Source: Bacillota bacterium
Lineage (GTDB): Bacteria > Bacillota_I > Bacilli_A > MOL361 > Turicibacteraceae
Length of the DNA: 18,735 nt
Direction: 5' to 3'
Assembly (NCBI GenBank): GCA_003486705.1
Contig: DNGE01000060.1
Span: 1,916-20,650 of the forward strand
In this document: positions 1-6,562 of the stretch, piece by piece
Layout of the letters: each line of letters starts with the position of its first letter
Position numbering within the stretch: position 1 is the stretch's first letter
Position numbers and translations under genes: made by a program
The notes under the pieces: model-generated
The model's input: the letters and a program-made list of their open reading frames with translations, nothing else
The model's database searches: none
What the model was told of the DNA's origin: nothing

Positions 1-356
1 ATAAAATCGTCTAGTACAATTGTATACCCTAATCGTTTTAATTGTTTACAACGTTCAATTAACATTCGCGTTGGACGTACTGTTTCAAGCACTTCAATCA
101 CTAAGATATCATTAGGAAAAATAGTTGCCACTTCATCAAAAATTAATTTTTCAGTAAAGTTAATAAACGCTCTTTTACCTTCTGTTAGATTTGCAATTCC
201 GAAATTTTGAAAGGTATTAATAATAACATCCGAAGTTGCTTCATCTGGATCTACCCCAATATACTGATTTTTGTCATTGCTACGATGCAATAACTCATAT
301 GCGACAACATTCATATTAAGATCAAAAATTGGTTGTCGTGCAATATAAACTTCCAT
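1..356 (-). CDS. EAL-HDOD domain protein (YuxH-like), N-terminal part, truncated by window edge
   Basis: The ATG at 356 opens a frame that stays open to the window edge, giving about 118 residues. The start MEVYIARQPIFDLNMNVVAY is the typical opening of EAL-HDOD proteins. Within the EAL fold I see AYELLHR (the EAL motif position, with the glutamate kept and A replaced by L), FINFTEKL (conserved Asn), IEVLET (conserved Glu) and LDDF (the Asp pair). The HDOD half lies outside the window. The family is linked to c-di-GMP signalling, but many YuxH-type members are not proven phosphodiesterases, so activity is uncertain. An AAGGGG Shine-Dalgarno lies 7 bases upstream of the ATG. The gene is separated from flhP by an intrinsic terminator and is probably its own transcript. 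It is next to a fla cluster that encodes a PilZ receptor, so a motility link is plausible but inferred. Confidence 0.85.
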   Translation of the reverse strand, partial: MEVYIARQPIFDLNMNVVAYELLHRSNDKNQYIGVDPDEATSDVIINTFQNFGIANLTEGKRAFINFTEKLIFDEVATIFPNDILVIEVLETVRPTRMLIERCKQLKRLGYTIVLDDF

Positions 357-386
357 TTTGTTTCCCCTTCTATCTTCCGTAATCTC

Positions 387-414
387 ATTATAATTCTACT
401 ATAATTATGGTAAA
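387..414 (-). promoter_or_regulatory. Possible sigma-A-type promoter of the EAL-HDOD gene
   Basis: On the minus strand a perfect TATAAT lies at 392-387, about 30 bases before the ATG at 356. A TTTACC (4 of 6 matches to TTGACA) lies at 414-409, giving a 16-base spacer. It lies downstream of the flhP terminator, where an independent promoter is expected. The -10 is good and the -35 only fair. Confidence 0.4.
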
Positions 415-440
415 ATATCCACAAATATACAAGTCTGTTA

Positions 441-489
441 TAAAGAAAAAAGGTCGAATATTAAGCTTTTAAACTTAACATTCAACCTT
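441..489 (-). terminator. Intrinsic terminator at the end of the fla cluster
   Basis: Arms at 474-489 and 450-465 form a 16-bp stem on the minus strand with two G-U pairs, around an 8-base loop. It is followed on the minus strand by a T-rich tract (TTTTTTCTTTA, the first T lying in the base of the stem). It starts 7 bases after the flhP stop codon. There is no matching T-run on the plus strand, so it terminates minus-strand transcription only. Confidence 0.9.
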
Positions 490-496
490 TACATTA

Positions 497-1204
497 CTAG
501 CGTAGTTGACTGACTGTTTGCAAAGTTTCATCGGCTGTTTGTATCGCCTTCATACTCATTGTATACGCACGTTGAGCAATCATTAAATTCGTCATTTCAT
601 CTGTCATATCAATATTTGATCCTTCTATAAACCCTTGATTAATTTCTCCAAAAAGCTCTGGTTGTTGTGCAGCTGATATTAAATTATTTTCATTAACAGC
701 ATAATATCCACCATTTAACTTTGTCATATTTGCTTTTAAATCAGGTTTATATAATAATGGCGTATTTACAACCTCACCGTTTACGTCAACAGATTGTTGG
801 GTGACAACTTTATAACCATTTACATCAACTAATTCACCATTACCATTAAGAGTAAAAGAACCATCTCGTGTTAATAACATTTGATTACTCGCTTCATTAT
901 AGACTGCAAAAAATCCTTCTCCACTTACGGCATAATCATACGTTCCACCTGTTTCTATTAAAGATCCTTGTGAAAAATCTTCATAAACACCGTCTACACG
1001 TACACCTGAACCTTGGAAAAACTCATTTGAATCCGTTCCATTAACAGATGGTAATTGTTTATTCATATAAATTAAATCTTTAAAATCAACATAATTTTTC
1101 TTATAACCATTAGTCGAGACATTTGCAAGATTATGAGCAACCACATTCACGTTATTTTGATACGCTTTTGCACCTGATTTTCCAATTTGCATCATTAAAC
1201 TCAT
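497..1204 (-). CDS. flhP: Flagellar distal-rod/hook-basal-body protein, FlgG family (FlhP-like)
   Basis: This 235-aa protein belongs to the axial-protein family of rod and hook subunits, exported through the flagellar type III apparatus and assembled in the rod. It has the N-terminal rod signature (NNVNVVAHNLANVSTNGYKK, residues 17-36), a central FlgG-type block (YDYAVSGEGFFAVYNE, around 88-104) and the C-terminal helical segment (GSNIDMTDEMTNLMIAQRAY, around 195-215, ending in ADETLQTVSQLR). It is slightly shorter than FlhP or FlgG (about 260-270 aa). The ATG follows AAGGGA by 7 bases and lies 11 bases after flhO. It is the last gene before the terminator. The tandem flgF/flgG-like pair after sigD matches B. 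subtilis flhO-flhP or the two flgG-like genes of Clostridia; which of the two is FlgF-like and which FlgG-like is not settled by sequence reading alone. Confidence 0.88.
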   Translation of the reverse strand: MSLMMQIGKSGAKAYQNNVNVVAHNLANVSTNGYKKNYVDFKDLIYMNKQLPSVNGTDSNEFFQGSGVRVDGVYEDFSQGSLIETGGTYDYAVSGEGFFAVYNEASNQMLLTRDGSFTLNGNGELVDVNGYKVVTQQSVDVNGEVVNTPLLYKPDLKANMTKLNGGYYAVNENNLISAAQQPELFGEINQGFIEGSNIDMTDEMTNLMIAQRAYTMSMKAIQTADETLQTVSQLR

Positions 1205-1215
1205 CGTCTATTCCC

Positions 1216-1965
1216 TTATACCTTTCCCAGTTCATTTACTGATTGTTCAAGAACCTGATCCATAACTTGAAGTACTTTAGAGTTCATTTGAAATGATCGG
1301 CTTGTTGAAATTAAATTAACCATCTCATCTGTGGCATCAACATTTGACCCTTCGATCATACCTTGATACACTGAAACATTCTCATAGTTAATTGGAGCAT
1401 TTCCACCGTTGTAGCCAAACAAATTATTTTCGTAACGTACGATTTGATTCTGATTTTGTAAATCTGAAATTAAAAATTGATAAGTTTCACCATTTACAGT
1501 AAATGAACCGGTTTCTGAAGTCACAAACTCTTGATCATTAACAGATGCATATCCGATTCCCTTATCCGTTGAAACTAAAACAGGGAATCCCTCTTTTGAA
1601 ACTAATCGCCCTTGATCATCAACACCAAAACGACCATCTCGTGTATATAGTCGCTCTCCTCCAGGCCCTTCTAATGTAAAAAACCCATCACCTTCAATTG
1701 CAAAATCGTATGGTTGATTACTTGTTTGAAGTTCACCTTGAGTCAAATGAATTAAACTTTCATCAATTCCAACTTTCATTGTAATAGTTCCAATACTTTC
1801 TTTTAAATTACCTGTTTTTAATGTTGATTCCTCTTGTGAAATAGTCGATAAATACGTTTGTTTAAAACCTGCAGTTCCAATATTTGAAATATTTTGTGAA
1901 ATATTTTCCAACTTACGATTTTCGACTAACATTCCACTTGCAGCTGTATATAATCCTCTTATCAT
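1216..1965 (-). CDS. flhO: Flagellar rod/hook-basal-body protein, FlgF/FlgG family (FlhO-like)
   Basis: This 249-aa axial protein starts MIRGLYTAASGM and carries the rod signature NRKLENISQNISNIGTAGFK (residues 16-35), the central YDFAIEGDGFFTLE block and the C-terminal segment GSNVDATDEMVNLISTSRSF. It is expected to be an exported component of the distal rod. The ATG lies directly after GAGGGAAC, and an AAGGTGGTGA lies slightly further upstream. The gene follows the small membrane-protein gene by 17 bases and precedes flhP by 11 bases, so the three are very likely co-transcribed. The first residues (MIRGLYTAASGM) are typical of FlgF/FlgG-type proteins; flgF or flgG would be equally acceptable names. 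Confidence 0.88.
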   Translation of the reverse strand: MIRGLYTAASGMLVENRKLENISQNISNIGTAGFKQTYLSTISQEESTLKTGNLKESIGTITMKVGIDESLIHLTQGELQTSNQPYDFAIEGDGFFTLEGPGGERLYTRDGRFGVDDQGRLVSKEGFPVLVSTDKGIGYASVNDQEFVTSETGSFTVNGETYQFLISDLQNQNQIVRYENNLFGYNGGNAPINYENVSVYQGMIEGSNVDATDEMVNLISTSRSFQMNSKVLQVMDQVLEQSVNELGKV

Positions 1966-1982
1966 GTTCCCTCTTCACCACC

Positions 1983-2177
1983 TTAATCTAAAACTTTACA
2001 CTCATTTCGATAAATCATGCCTTGTTCACGGGCACTTTGTTCAAGATCGCCAAGACTTGTTGATCTATGGTTAAAGGAGCTTAGAACAATCGTTGAAATA
2101 ATTATCCCAATTCCAATCCCAATAAATAAATCAGTATTGAGATTTAAAATTATTTCTTTAATAGATTTCGTAATAAT
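1983..2177 (-). CDS. Small single-pass membrane protein with no conventional start codon
   Basis: This frame is open from a TGA at 2186-2184 to a TAA at 1985-1983 and contains no ATG, GTG or TTG before codon 46 or later. The best start is the ATT at 2177 (64 aa), or the next ATT at 2174. Both lie downstream of AAAGGGTGA (2192-2184), at 6 and 9 bases. The product has a hydrophobic segment, LFIGIGIGIIISTIVL, at about residues 18-33. A short polar tail follows, containing LEQSAREQGMIYRNE. A membrane helix followed by a motif of the type ARxxGMxY is, as far as I recall, seen in small uncharacterised membrane proteins of Bacillota. It overlaps the end of the swrB-like gene by 28 bases and ends 17 bases before flhO, filling what would otherwise be a gap. 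Function is unknown. The reading frame is convincing; the start codon is an inference. Confidence 0.6.
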   Translation of the reverse strand: MITKSIKEIILNLNTDLFIGIGIGIIISTIVLSSFNHRSTSLGDLEQSAREQGMIYRNECKVLD

Positions 2178-2722
2178 AAGACTTCACCCTTTCCCATTTG
2201 CAGTGTTTTGGCAATCTCTTCTGTTTTAAATCCATCTTGCTCGAGCTGTTTTAATTGCTCAAGTTTTCGAGCCATATCAGCATTTAAATTTATGTTAGGA
2301 GCAACTACTGTCTCGTTGTCCACTTCTAAAAGAGTTGGTTTTGATAATTTTTCAGTAAGTAATTTTAATTGTTGTGTCAATGTTTCCTGCATTAATTGAG
2401 ATTCCTTTAAAGTACCCAATTGATTATCAACATGACTTAATTGTTGCTCTAGACGTTGCAAACGTTTATCCACAACCTCAACTTTTTTATAAATATCAGA
2501 GAAGTCTTGTGCGTATAAATTTTCCAACTGTTGTTGTGTTAATTCAAACTGTTCAATAAATGAGTGACTGTTTTCTGCTATTTCACGTTTTTGTCGCTTT
2601 TGTAAATACACAAACTCCTCATTTTCAATCACTGCTTTATTTGTGTTTTGACGTTGAAGATGTGCTGCAAACATTCCAAAAGCAAAAATGATTGCACCTA
2701 TTATGATTAATAGTATCACCAT
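2150..2722 (-). CDS. SwrB/DUF6115-like membrane-anchored coiled-coil protein
   Basis: I chose the ATG at 2722 (190 aa) because GGGAGA lies 7 bases upstream; an in-frame ATG at 2737 overlaps the sigD stop and has no ribosome-binding site. The protein has one N-terminal membrane helix (residues 2-20), a long Gln/Glu/Lys-rich coiled-coil region (about 35-130), and a short helix-turn-helix-like C-terminus containing GFKTEEIAKTLQMGKGEVLLL. This layout matches SwrB (YlxL) of B. subtilis, encoded directly after sigD, which promotes flagellar export-apparatus maturation there. The same position after sigD here supports equivalence, but sequence similarity is mainly in the last 30 residues, so the function is inferred. 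Confidence 0.75.
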   Translation of the reverse strand: MVILLIIIGAIIFAFGMFAAHLQRQNTNKAVIENEEFVYLQKRQKREIAENSHSFIEQFELTQQQLENLYAQDFSDIYKKVEVVDKRLQRLEQQLSHVDNQLGTLKESQLMQETLTQQLKLLTEKLSKPTLLEVDNETVVAPNINLNADMARKLEQLKQLEQDGFKTEEIAKTLQMGKGEVLLLRNLLKK

Positions 2723-2736
2723 GCTATGTTCTCCCA

Positions 2737-3459
2737 TTAGGCTTGTTTTAAGTGTTGGCGCAAGTTCGCTAAGGCTTTACCATGAATTTGTGAAACACGT
2801 GAAATTGATATTTCAAGTATCTCACTCATTTCTTGCACACCGAGTTCTTCTACATAATAAAATTGTAAAATTTGTTGTTCACGAATGTTTAATTTTTCAA
2901 TCGCCTGTTTTAGCTCTTCGTATTGATCGAACTTCTCCAATTTAACAACCGCATTTACACTTTGTTTATCCTCAAGTGTCTCTTGAAGCGTCAGTTTAGA
3001 TTCTTCACCATCATAAATAACCTCGTCAAGTGATGTAAATGATAAATAATGTAAGGTTTGAAAAATCTGATTTAACTCTTTTAGTTCAATTCCCATGTAA
3101 TCACAAAGTTCATTATCATTTGGTTCTCGTAATAGTTGCTGTGCCAACTCTTCTTTGCTCTTATAATACATTTTTACGCGACTCATTTTATCGCGTGAAA
3201 CAACCCCTACTTTTCGTAACTCATCGATAATTGAACCTTTAATTCTCATTCGTGCATACGTTTCAAAAGATGCATTTTTTTTATGATCATAGCGCTTTAT
3301 CGCATCTATTAGTCCAAGAATACCGAGACTAATTAAATCATCGTGCCCAATTATTGATGACTCTTTAATGTTCATTTGTTTAACAATTTTAGTAACTAAT
3401 GGTATGTATTTTTCTACATCAATTGTTTGATAATTGACTACAAGAGCTTCACTTTTCAT
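2737..3459 (-). CDS. sigD: Flagellar RNA polymerase sigma factor, SigD/FliA (sigma-28)
   Basis: This 240-aa protein directs RNA polymerase to late flagellar and motility promoters. Region 2 is clear (LISLGILGLIDAIKRYD then ASFETYARMRIKGSIIDELR, about residues 42-82), followed by a region 3 segment, and a region 4 helix-turn-helix (EMSEILEISISRVSQIHGKA, about 208-227). The length is normal for SigD/FliA (about 235-255 aa). The ATG follows GGGAG closely. It sits between the PilZ gene (16 bases upstream) and the swrB-like gene (which follows with at most 14 bases between). Being distal in the long cluster, it is likely expressed late, as in B. subtilis. I see no anti-sigma gene (flgM) in the window. 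Confidence 0.95.
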   Translation of the reverse strand: MKSEALVVNYQTIDVEKYIPLVTKIVKQMNIKESSIIGHDDLISLGILGLIDAIKRYDHKKNASFETYARMRIKGSIIDELRKVGVVSRDKMSRVKMYYKSKEELAQQLLREPNDNELCDYMGIELKELNQIFQTLHYLSFTSLDEVIYDGEESKLTLQETLEDKQSVNAVVKLEKFDQYEELKQAIEKLNIREQQILQFYYVEELGVQEMSEILEISISRVSQIHGKALANLRQHLKQA

Positions 3460-3475
3460 TTTTATCTCCCATTAT

Positions 3476-4174
3476 TTATAAAACATTTTTCTTTTGAATT
3501 TGTCTCATTCTCTCAAAAACCATCTTAATTGTTTTTTCACGTTCAGCATCTGTTAAATTAATAAATTCAATTCCTATTCGATAGGTTGGCACCCCTAATT
3601 CTTTAACCACGCTTTGACGTCTAATAATTCCATAATAAGTTAAATATCTGCCCTTATATTTGAATCTTATTATTAAGAATTCAGAATTCACTGGTTCTTT
3701 TAATTTAAGTTCTAAACCACCGCCACTCAAATTTAATAAGTAACCTGTTTTTTTAAATTCTGCCAGCTCTTTACCTTTTAATAAACGGCCACGGCCATCC
3801 ATTGTAAATCGCTCAATACTATTTGTTTCAAGGTACTGACACGGTGAAAACCAAGTTCCACGTACATGTTGACGACGTTTTACTTTATAAAAATCAACGG
3901 GTTTTTTTATCGTAATATAACGTCTATCTGATGAAACATTAACGACATATGATTGAAATAAATAAACATCCTGCTGAGCATAATACGTTGCTTTATAGTT
4001 AAATTGCGTATGGATTTCTTTATCTTTATTAATTGAATTTGCCTTCGGATCAATATCTAAAATAACTTTTTCATTAGAAATAGATTTAATCTTTGTAATT
4101 AATCGTTCATTTTCTTCAATAAACAAATCGATTCGACTGTCCACTTGTAACTCAGCCGTATATTTTCTACGCAT
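3476..4174 (-). CDS. PilZ-domain c-di-GMP receptor (YcgR/YpfA-like flagellar brake)
   Basis: This 232-aa protein has an N-terminal PilZN-like beta domain (about residues 1-95) and a C-terminal PilZ domain (about 97-220). Both c-di-GMP-binding motifs are present: RxxxR as R101-QHV-R105, and NxSxxG as N148-LSGG-G153. Proteins with this two-domain layout slow or stop the motor when c-di-GMP is high, by contacting the stator or switch. The gene lies 14 bases after flhG and 16 bases before sigD, in the position where B. subtilis has its cheB-A-W-C-D genes. An AGGAGG occurs about 10 bases before the ATG, slightly further than usual. Binding is well supported by motifs; the motor target is inferred. 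Confidence 0.88.
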   Translation of the reverse strand: MRRKYTAELQVDSRIDLFIEENERLITKIKSISNEKVILDIDPKANSINKDKEIHTQFNYKATYYAQQDVYLFQSYVVNVSSDRRYITIKKPVDFYKVKRRQHVRGTWFSPCQYLETNSIERFTMDGRGRLLKGKELAEFKKTGYLLNLSGGGLELKLKEPVNSEFLIIRFKYKGRYLTYYGIIRRQSVVKELGVPTYRIGIEFINLTDAEREKTIKMVFERMRQIQKKNVL

Positions 4175-4188
4175 CCCTCTATGCCCTC

Positions 4189-5082
4189 CTATGTAAATAC
4201 TCTCACTAATCTTTGAAACACATCTTGAATCGATTTAACTTTTGCCTTTTGATCTTTACAATCACAAAGAATACGTGCTATCGACATAATATCTTTACTT
4301 GGATTAGAATCAGGAAACTTTTTTACAAATGGCTTCTGTGCTTTTACACTATCTGATACACAGCGATCATCCCTCACATATCCAAGCAATTCTAATTTTA
4401 CTTTTTCTAAAAATCTAGCTGTTGTTGATTCTAATAGTTGGAATGTTCGAATGGCTTCTGCTTCATCAAGTACGCGATTTACAACAATTCTGACACTTTT
4501 TTTAATTCGATACTTATCTATCACTTTTAAAAAGCTATAAGCATCCGTTAACGAAGTTGGCTCAGGTGTTGTAACCATAATTAACTCCTTAGCAAACATT
4601 ACATATAAAATTAACAACTTACTAATTCCTGCCCCTGTATCAACTAAAATGACATCCACATCATCAAGTTCAACAAATTGTCTTTGTAATAGTAATTGAT
4701 TTTCCTGTGTTAATGATGAAATCTCAAGCGCATTACCGCCACCTGGTATAATTTTAATTCCTTCTGGACCTTCTAAAACAATATCTTTAAGCAAAACATC
4801 ATGAAACAATACATCTTGCAAACTGTATTTAGGTGTTAATCCACAAATTACATCAATATTAGCAAAACCAAAATCCGTATCAATAATTAATACTTTTTTA
4901 CCTAATTTTTGCATTGAGATAGCCATATTGACAACAAAGTTCGTTTTACCTACGCCACCTTTACCAGAAGCAATAGCATAAATTTGAATATCTCGCTCTT
5001 GTGTTGCTACCTCATTAATCCCTAAATCCAGATCTTTAGATTTAGACATTCTCGATCTCAGTGCTTTCGCTTGATCAATCAT
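4189..5082 (-). CDS. flhG: MinD/ParA-type ATPase FlhG (FleN, YlxH), flagellar number regulator
   Basis: I chose the ATG at 5082 (297 aa), which follows AGGTGGTGA by 5 bases; two in-frame GTG codons at 5094 and 5091 lie inside that site. Near the N-terminus is DQAKALR (residues 3-9), the DQAxxLR helix that activates the FlhF GTPase. The deviant Walker A KGGVGKT is at 41-47, the DTDFG switch at about 68-72, and the VDTGAG motif at about 147-152. The C-terminal membrane-targeting helix is likely the last ~20 residues (VKSIQDVFQRLVRVF). FlhG limits flagellar number and couples to C-ring assembly. The gene overlaps the end of flhF by 8 bases, suggesting translational coupling of the pair. Confidence 0.94.
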   Translation of the reverse strand: MIDQAKALRSRMSKSKDLDLGINEVATQERDIQIYAIASGKGGVGKTNFVVNMAISMQKLGKKVLIIDTDFGFANIDVICGLTPKYSLQDVLFHDVLLKDIVLEGPEGIKIIPGGGNALEISSLTQENQLLLQRQFVELDDVDVILVDTGAGISKLLILYVMFAKELIMVTTPEPTSLTDAYSFLKVIDKYRIKKSVRIVVNRVLDEAEAIRTFQLLESTTARFLEKVKLELLGYVRDDRCVSDSVKAQKPFVKKFPDSNPSKDIMSIARILCDCKDQKAKVKSIQDVFQRLVRVFT

Positions 5083-6562
5083 GTCTTTCACCACCTAATA
5101 TTAAATTCATTAATTTTGACTTATCTGCTAGCATAATGTCATCCGGCACTTCTTGCCCCATACATAAATACGTTAGCGGTTCACTTGTTTTATAATAAAC
5201 ATTCATAATATTTTCATTGCAATCTGATTCATCTAACTTTGTAAATAATAAATGGTCATAACTTAACATTTTATAGTTATCCACAATCTTTTCAAGTTGA
5301 CGATATTTTGTTGATAAACTTAAAACTAAATGAGTATGTTTTTCTTCAATTCCATCAAATAATAACTTTAATTCCTCTAAGTTTTCATAATCTTTATGCG
5401 TACGACCAATTGAGTCGATAATGATTAAATCACAATCACTTAACTCTAACAGCGCCTGTTTCATATCTTCAACCGTATAAACAACCTTGATTGGCGTATT
5501 TAATATATTAGCGTATGTTTTTAATTGTTCTACCGCCCCAATACGATAAGTATCTACTGTAATTAAACCAACCTTTTTATTGTGATTTAAAATTTCATTT
5601 GAAGCAATCTTTGCAATCGTTGTTGTTTTTCCAACGCCAGGAGGTCCAACAAATACGTTAATCTTTGCTAAAGGATTCTCATCCACTGCAATACGATTTT
5701 CAATCTCTTGTTTTAAGAAACGTTTTAAAATTAACGAATTTAGTTCGTTACCTTCTAAACGCTCCGATTCAATAAACTGTTTAAATGATTGAACAAATGT
5801 CTCGCTAAAATCATATTTTCTTAATAAATAATGCAGGCGAACTTCAAGATTTTGTTCAACTGGAGCACTCGCTTCTTCTTCACCGAGAGCAACTTTTAAC
5901 ATCTTTTTAATCTCTTTCATTTCTGATTCAAGATTTTCTGTTTTAACGATTGCTTCTTTCTCTGTTAATTGTGTTACCATTTCTGTACTAACTTGTGTTT
6001 TAACTTCTTCCTTTGTTAAAGATTCCATCGAATGTTTCTCTAAAGGTAAGTCATTAAACACAATATCTTCTAATGATTTATTCGTTTGAATCACTGGAGG
6101 ATTCAACGGTTGGAACTCTTCATTTGCAGGTTGTGGGTTAGCATTCTCTAAAAACTTATTCATTGCTAGTCCTTTTTGGTAATTCCCATTTGAATGAACC
6201 GATGGTTGGACATCAGGTTCAACCTCTTTCACTTCAACAAGTTGTTGTGTTTGTAAAGTCTTTTGAACAATATCCGTAATCAATTTTTCATAATCAACGT
6301 CGGGCGTTGCAGGCTCAGCCTGCTTCACCTCTTTCTTTACTGAACTTAAAGCCTTTGGTTTAGCTACCTTTTTCTTTACAGCATCTCCTTGCTTTGTCTC
6401 AATAGCTGCTGTTACTTCAATTTGTTTGCGTTTAAATAATCCCATCATCCCTTTAGGTCTGATTTCACGTTGACTCACGATAAATGCTTCAGGCCCTAAT
6501 TCTTGACGAATAAGTTGCATTGCCTCACGCATATCCGAGACAATATAATTTTTAATTTGCAT
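5075..6562 (-). CDS. flhF: SRP-type GTPase FlhF, flagellar placement
   Basis: This 495-aa protein has the FlhF N-terminal B-domain start (MQIKNYIVSDMREAMQLIRQ), a long low-complexity linker (about residues 55-235, rich in E, K, Q, V), an N-domain helical bundle (about 238-298) and the G domain. GTPase motifs are G1 GPPGVGKTTT (306-315), DTYR (337-340), DSIGR (383-387) and TKLDE (441-445). B. subtilis FlhF is about 366 aa, and nearly all the extra length is in the linker. The G3 motif DSIGR departs from the usual DTAGR. FlhF recruits early flagellar components and sets the site of assembly. The ATG overlaps the 3' end of flhA by 11 bases, and the 3' end overlaps flhG. Confidence 0.95.
   Translation of the reverse strand: MQIKNYIVSDMREAMQLIRQELGPEAFIVSQREIRPKGMMGLFKRKQIEVTAAIETKQGDAVKKKVAKPKALSSVKKEVKQAEPATPDVDYEKLITDIVQKTLQTQQLVEVKEVEPDVQPSVHSNGNYQKGLAMNKFLENANPQPANEEFQPLNPPVIQTNKSLEDIVFNDLPLEKHSMESLTKEEVKTQVSTEMVTQLTEKEAIVKTENLESEMKEIKKMLKVALGEEEASAPVEQNLEVRLHYLLRKYDFSETFVQSFKQFIESERLEGNELNSLILKRFLKQEIENRIAVDENPLAKINVFVGPPGVGKTTTIAKIASNEILNHNKKVGLITVDTYRIGAVEQLKTYANILNTPIKVVYTVEDMKQALLELSDCDLIIIDSIGRTHKDYENLEELKLLFDGIEEKHTHLVLSLSTKYRQLEKIVDNYKMLSYDHLLFTKLDESDCNENIMNVYYKTSEPLTYLCMGQEVPDDIMLADKSKLMNLILGGERHD

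Noticed and set aside
2017..2945. Several plus-strand frames of 60-85 codons across the swrB-like gene and sigD
   Set aside because: They lie opposite well-supported minus-strand genes, have no family resemblance and no convincing ribosome-binding sites. The same applies to all other plus-strand frames in the window.
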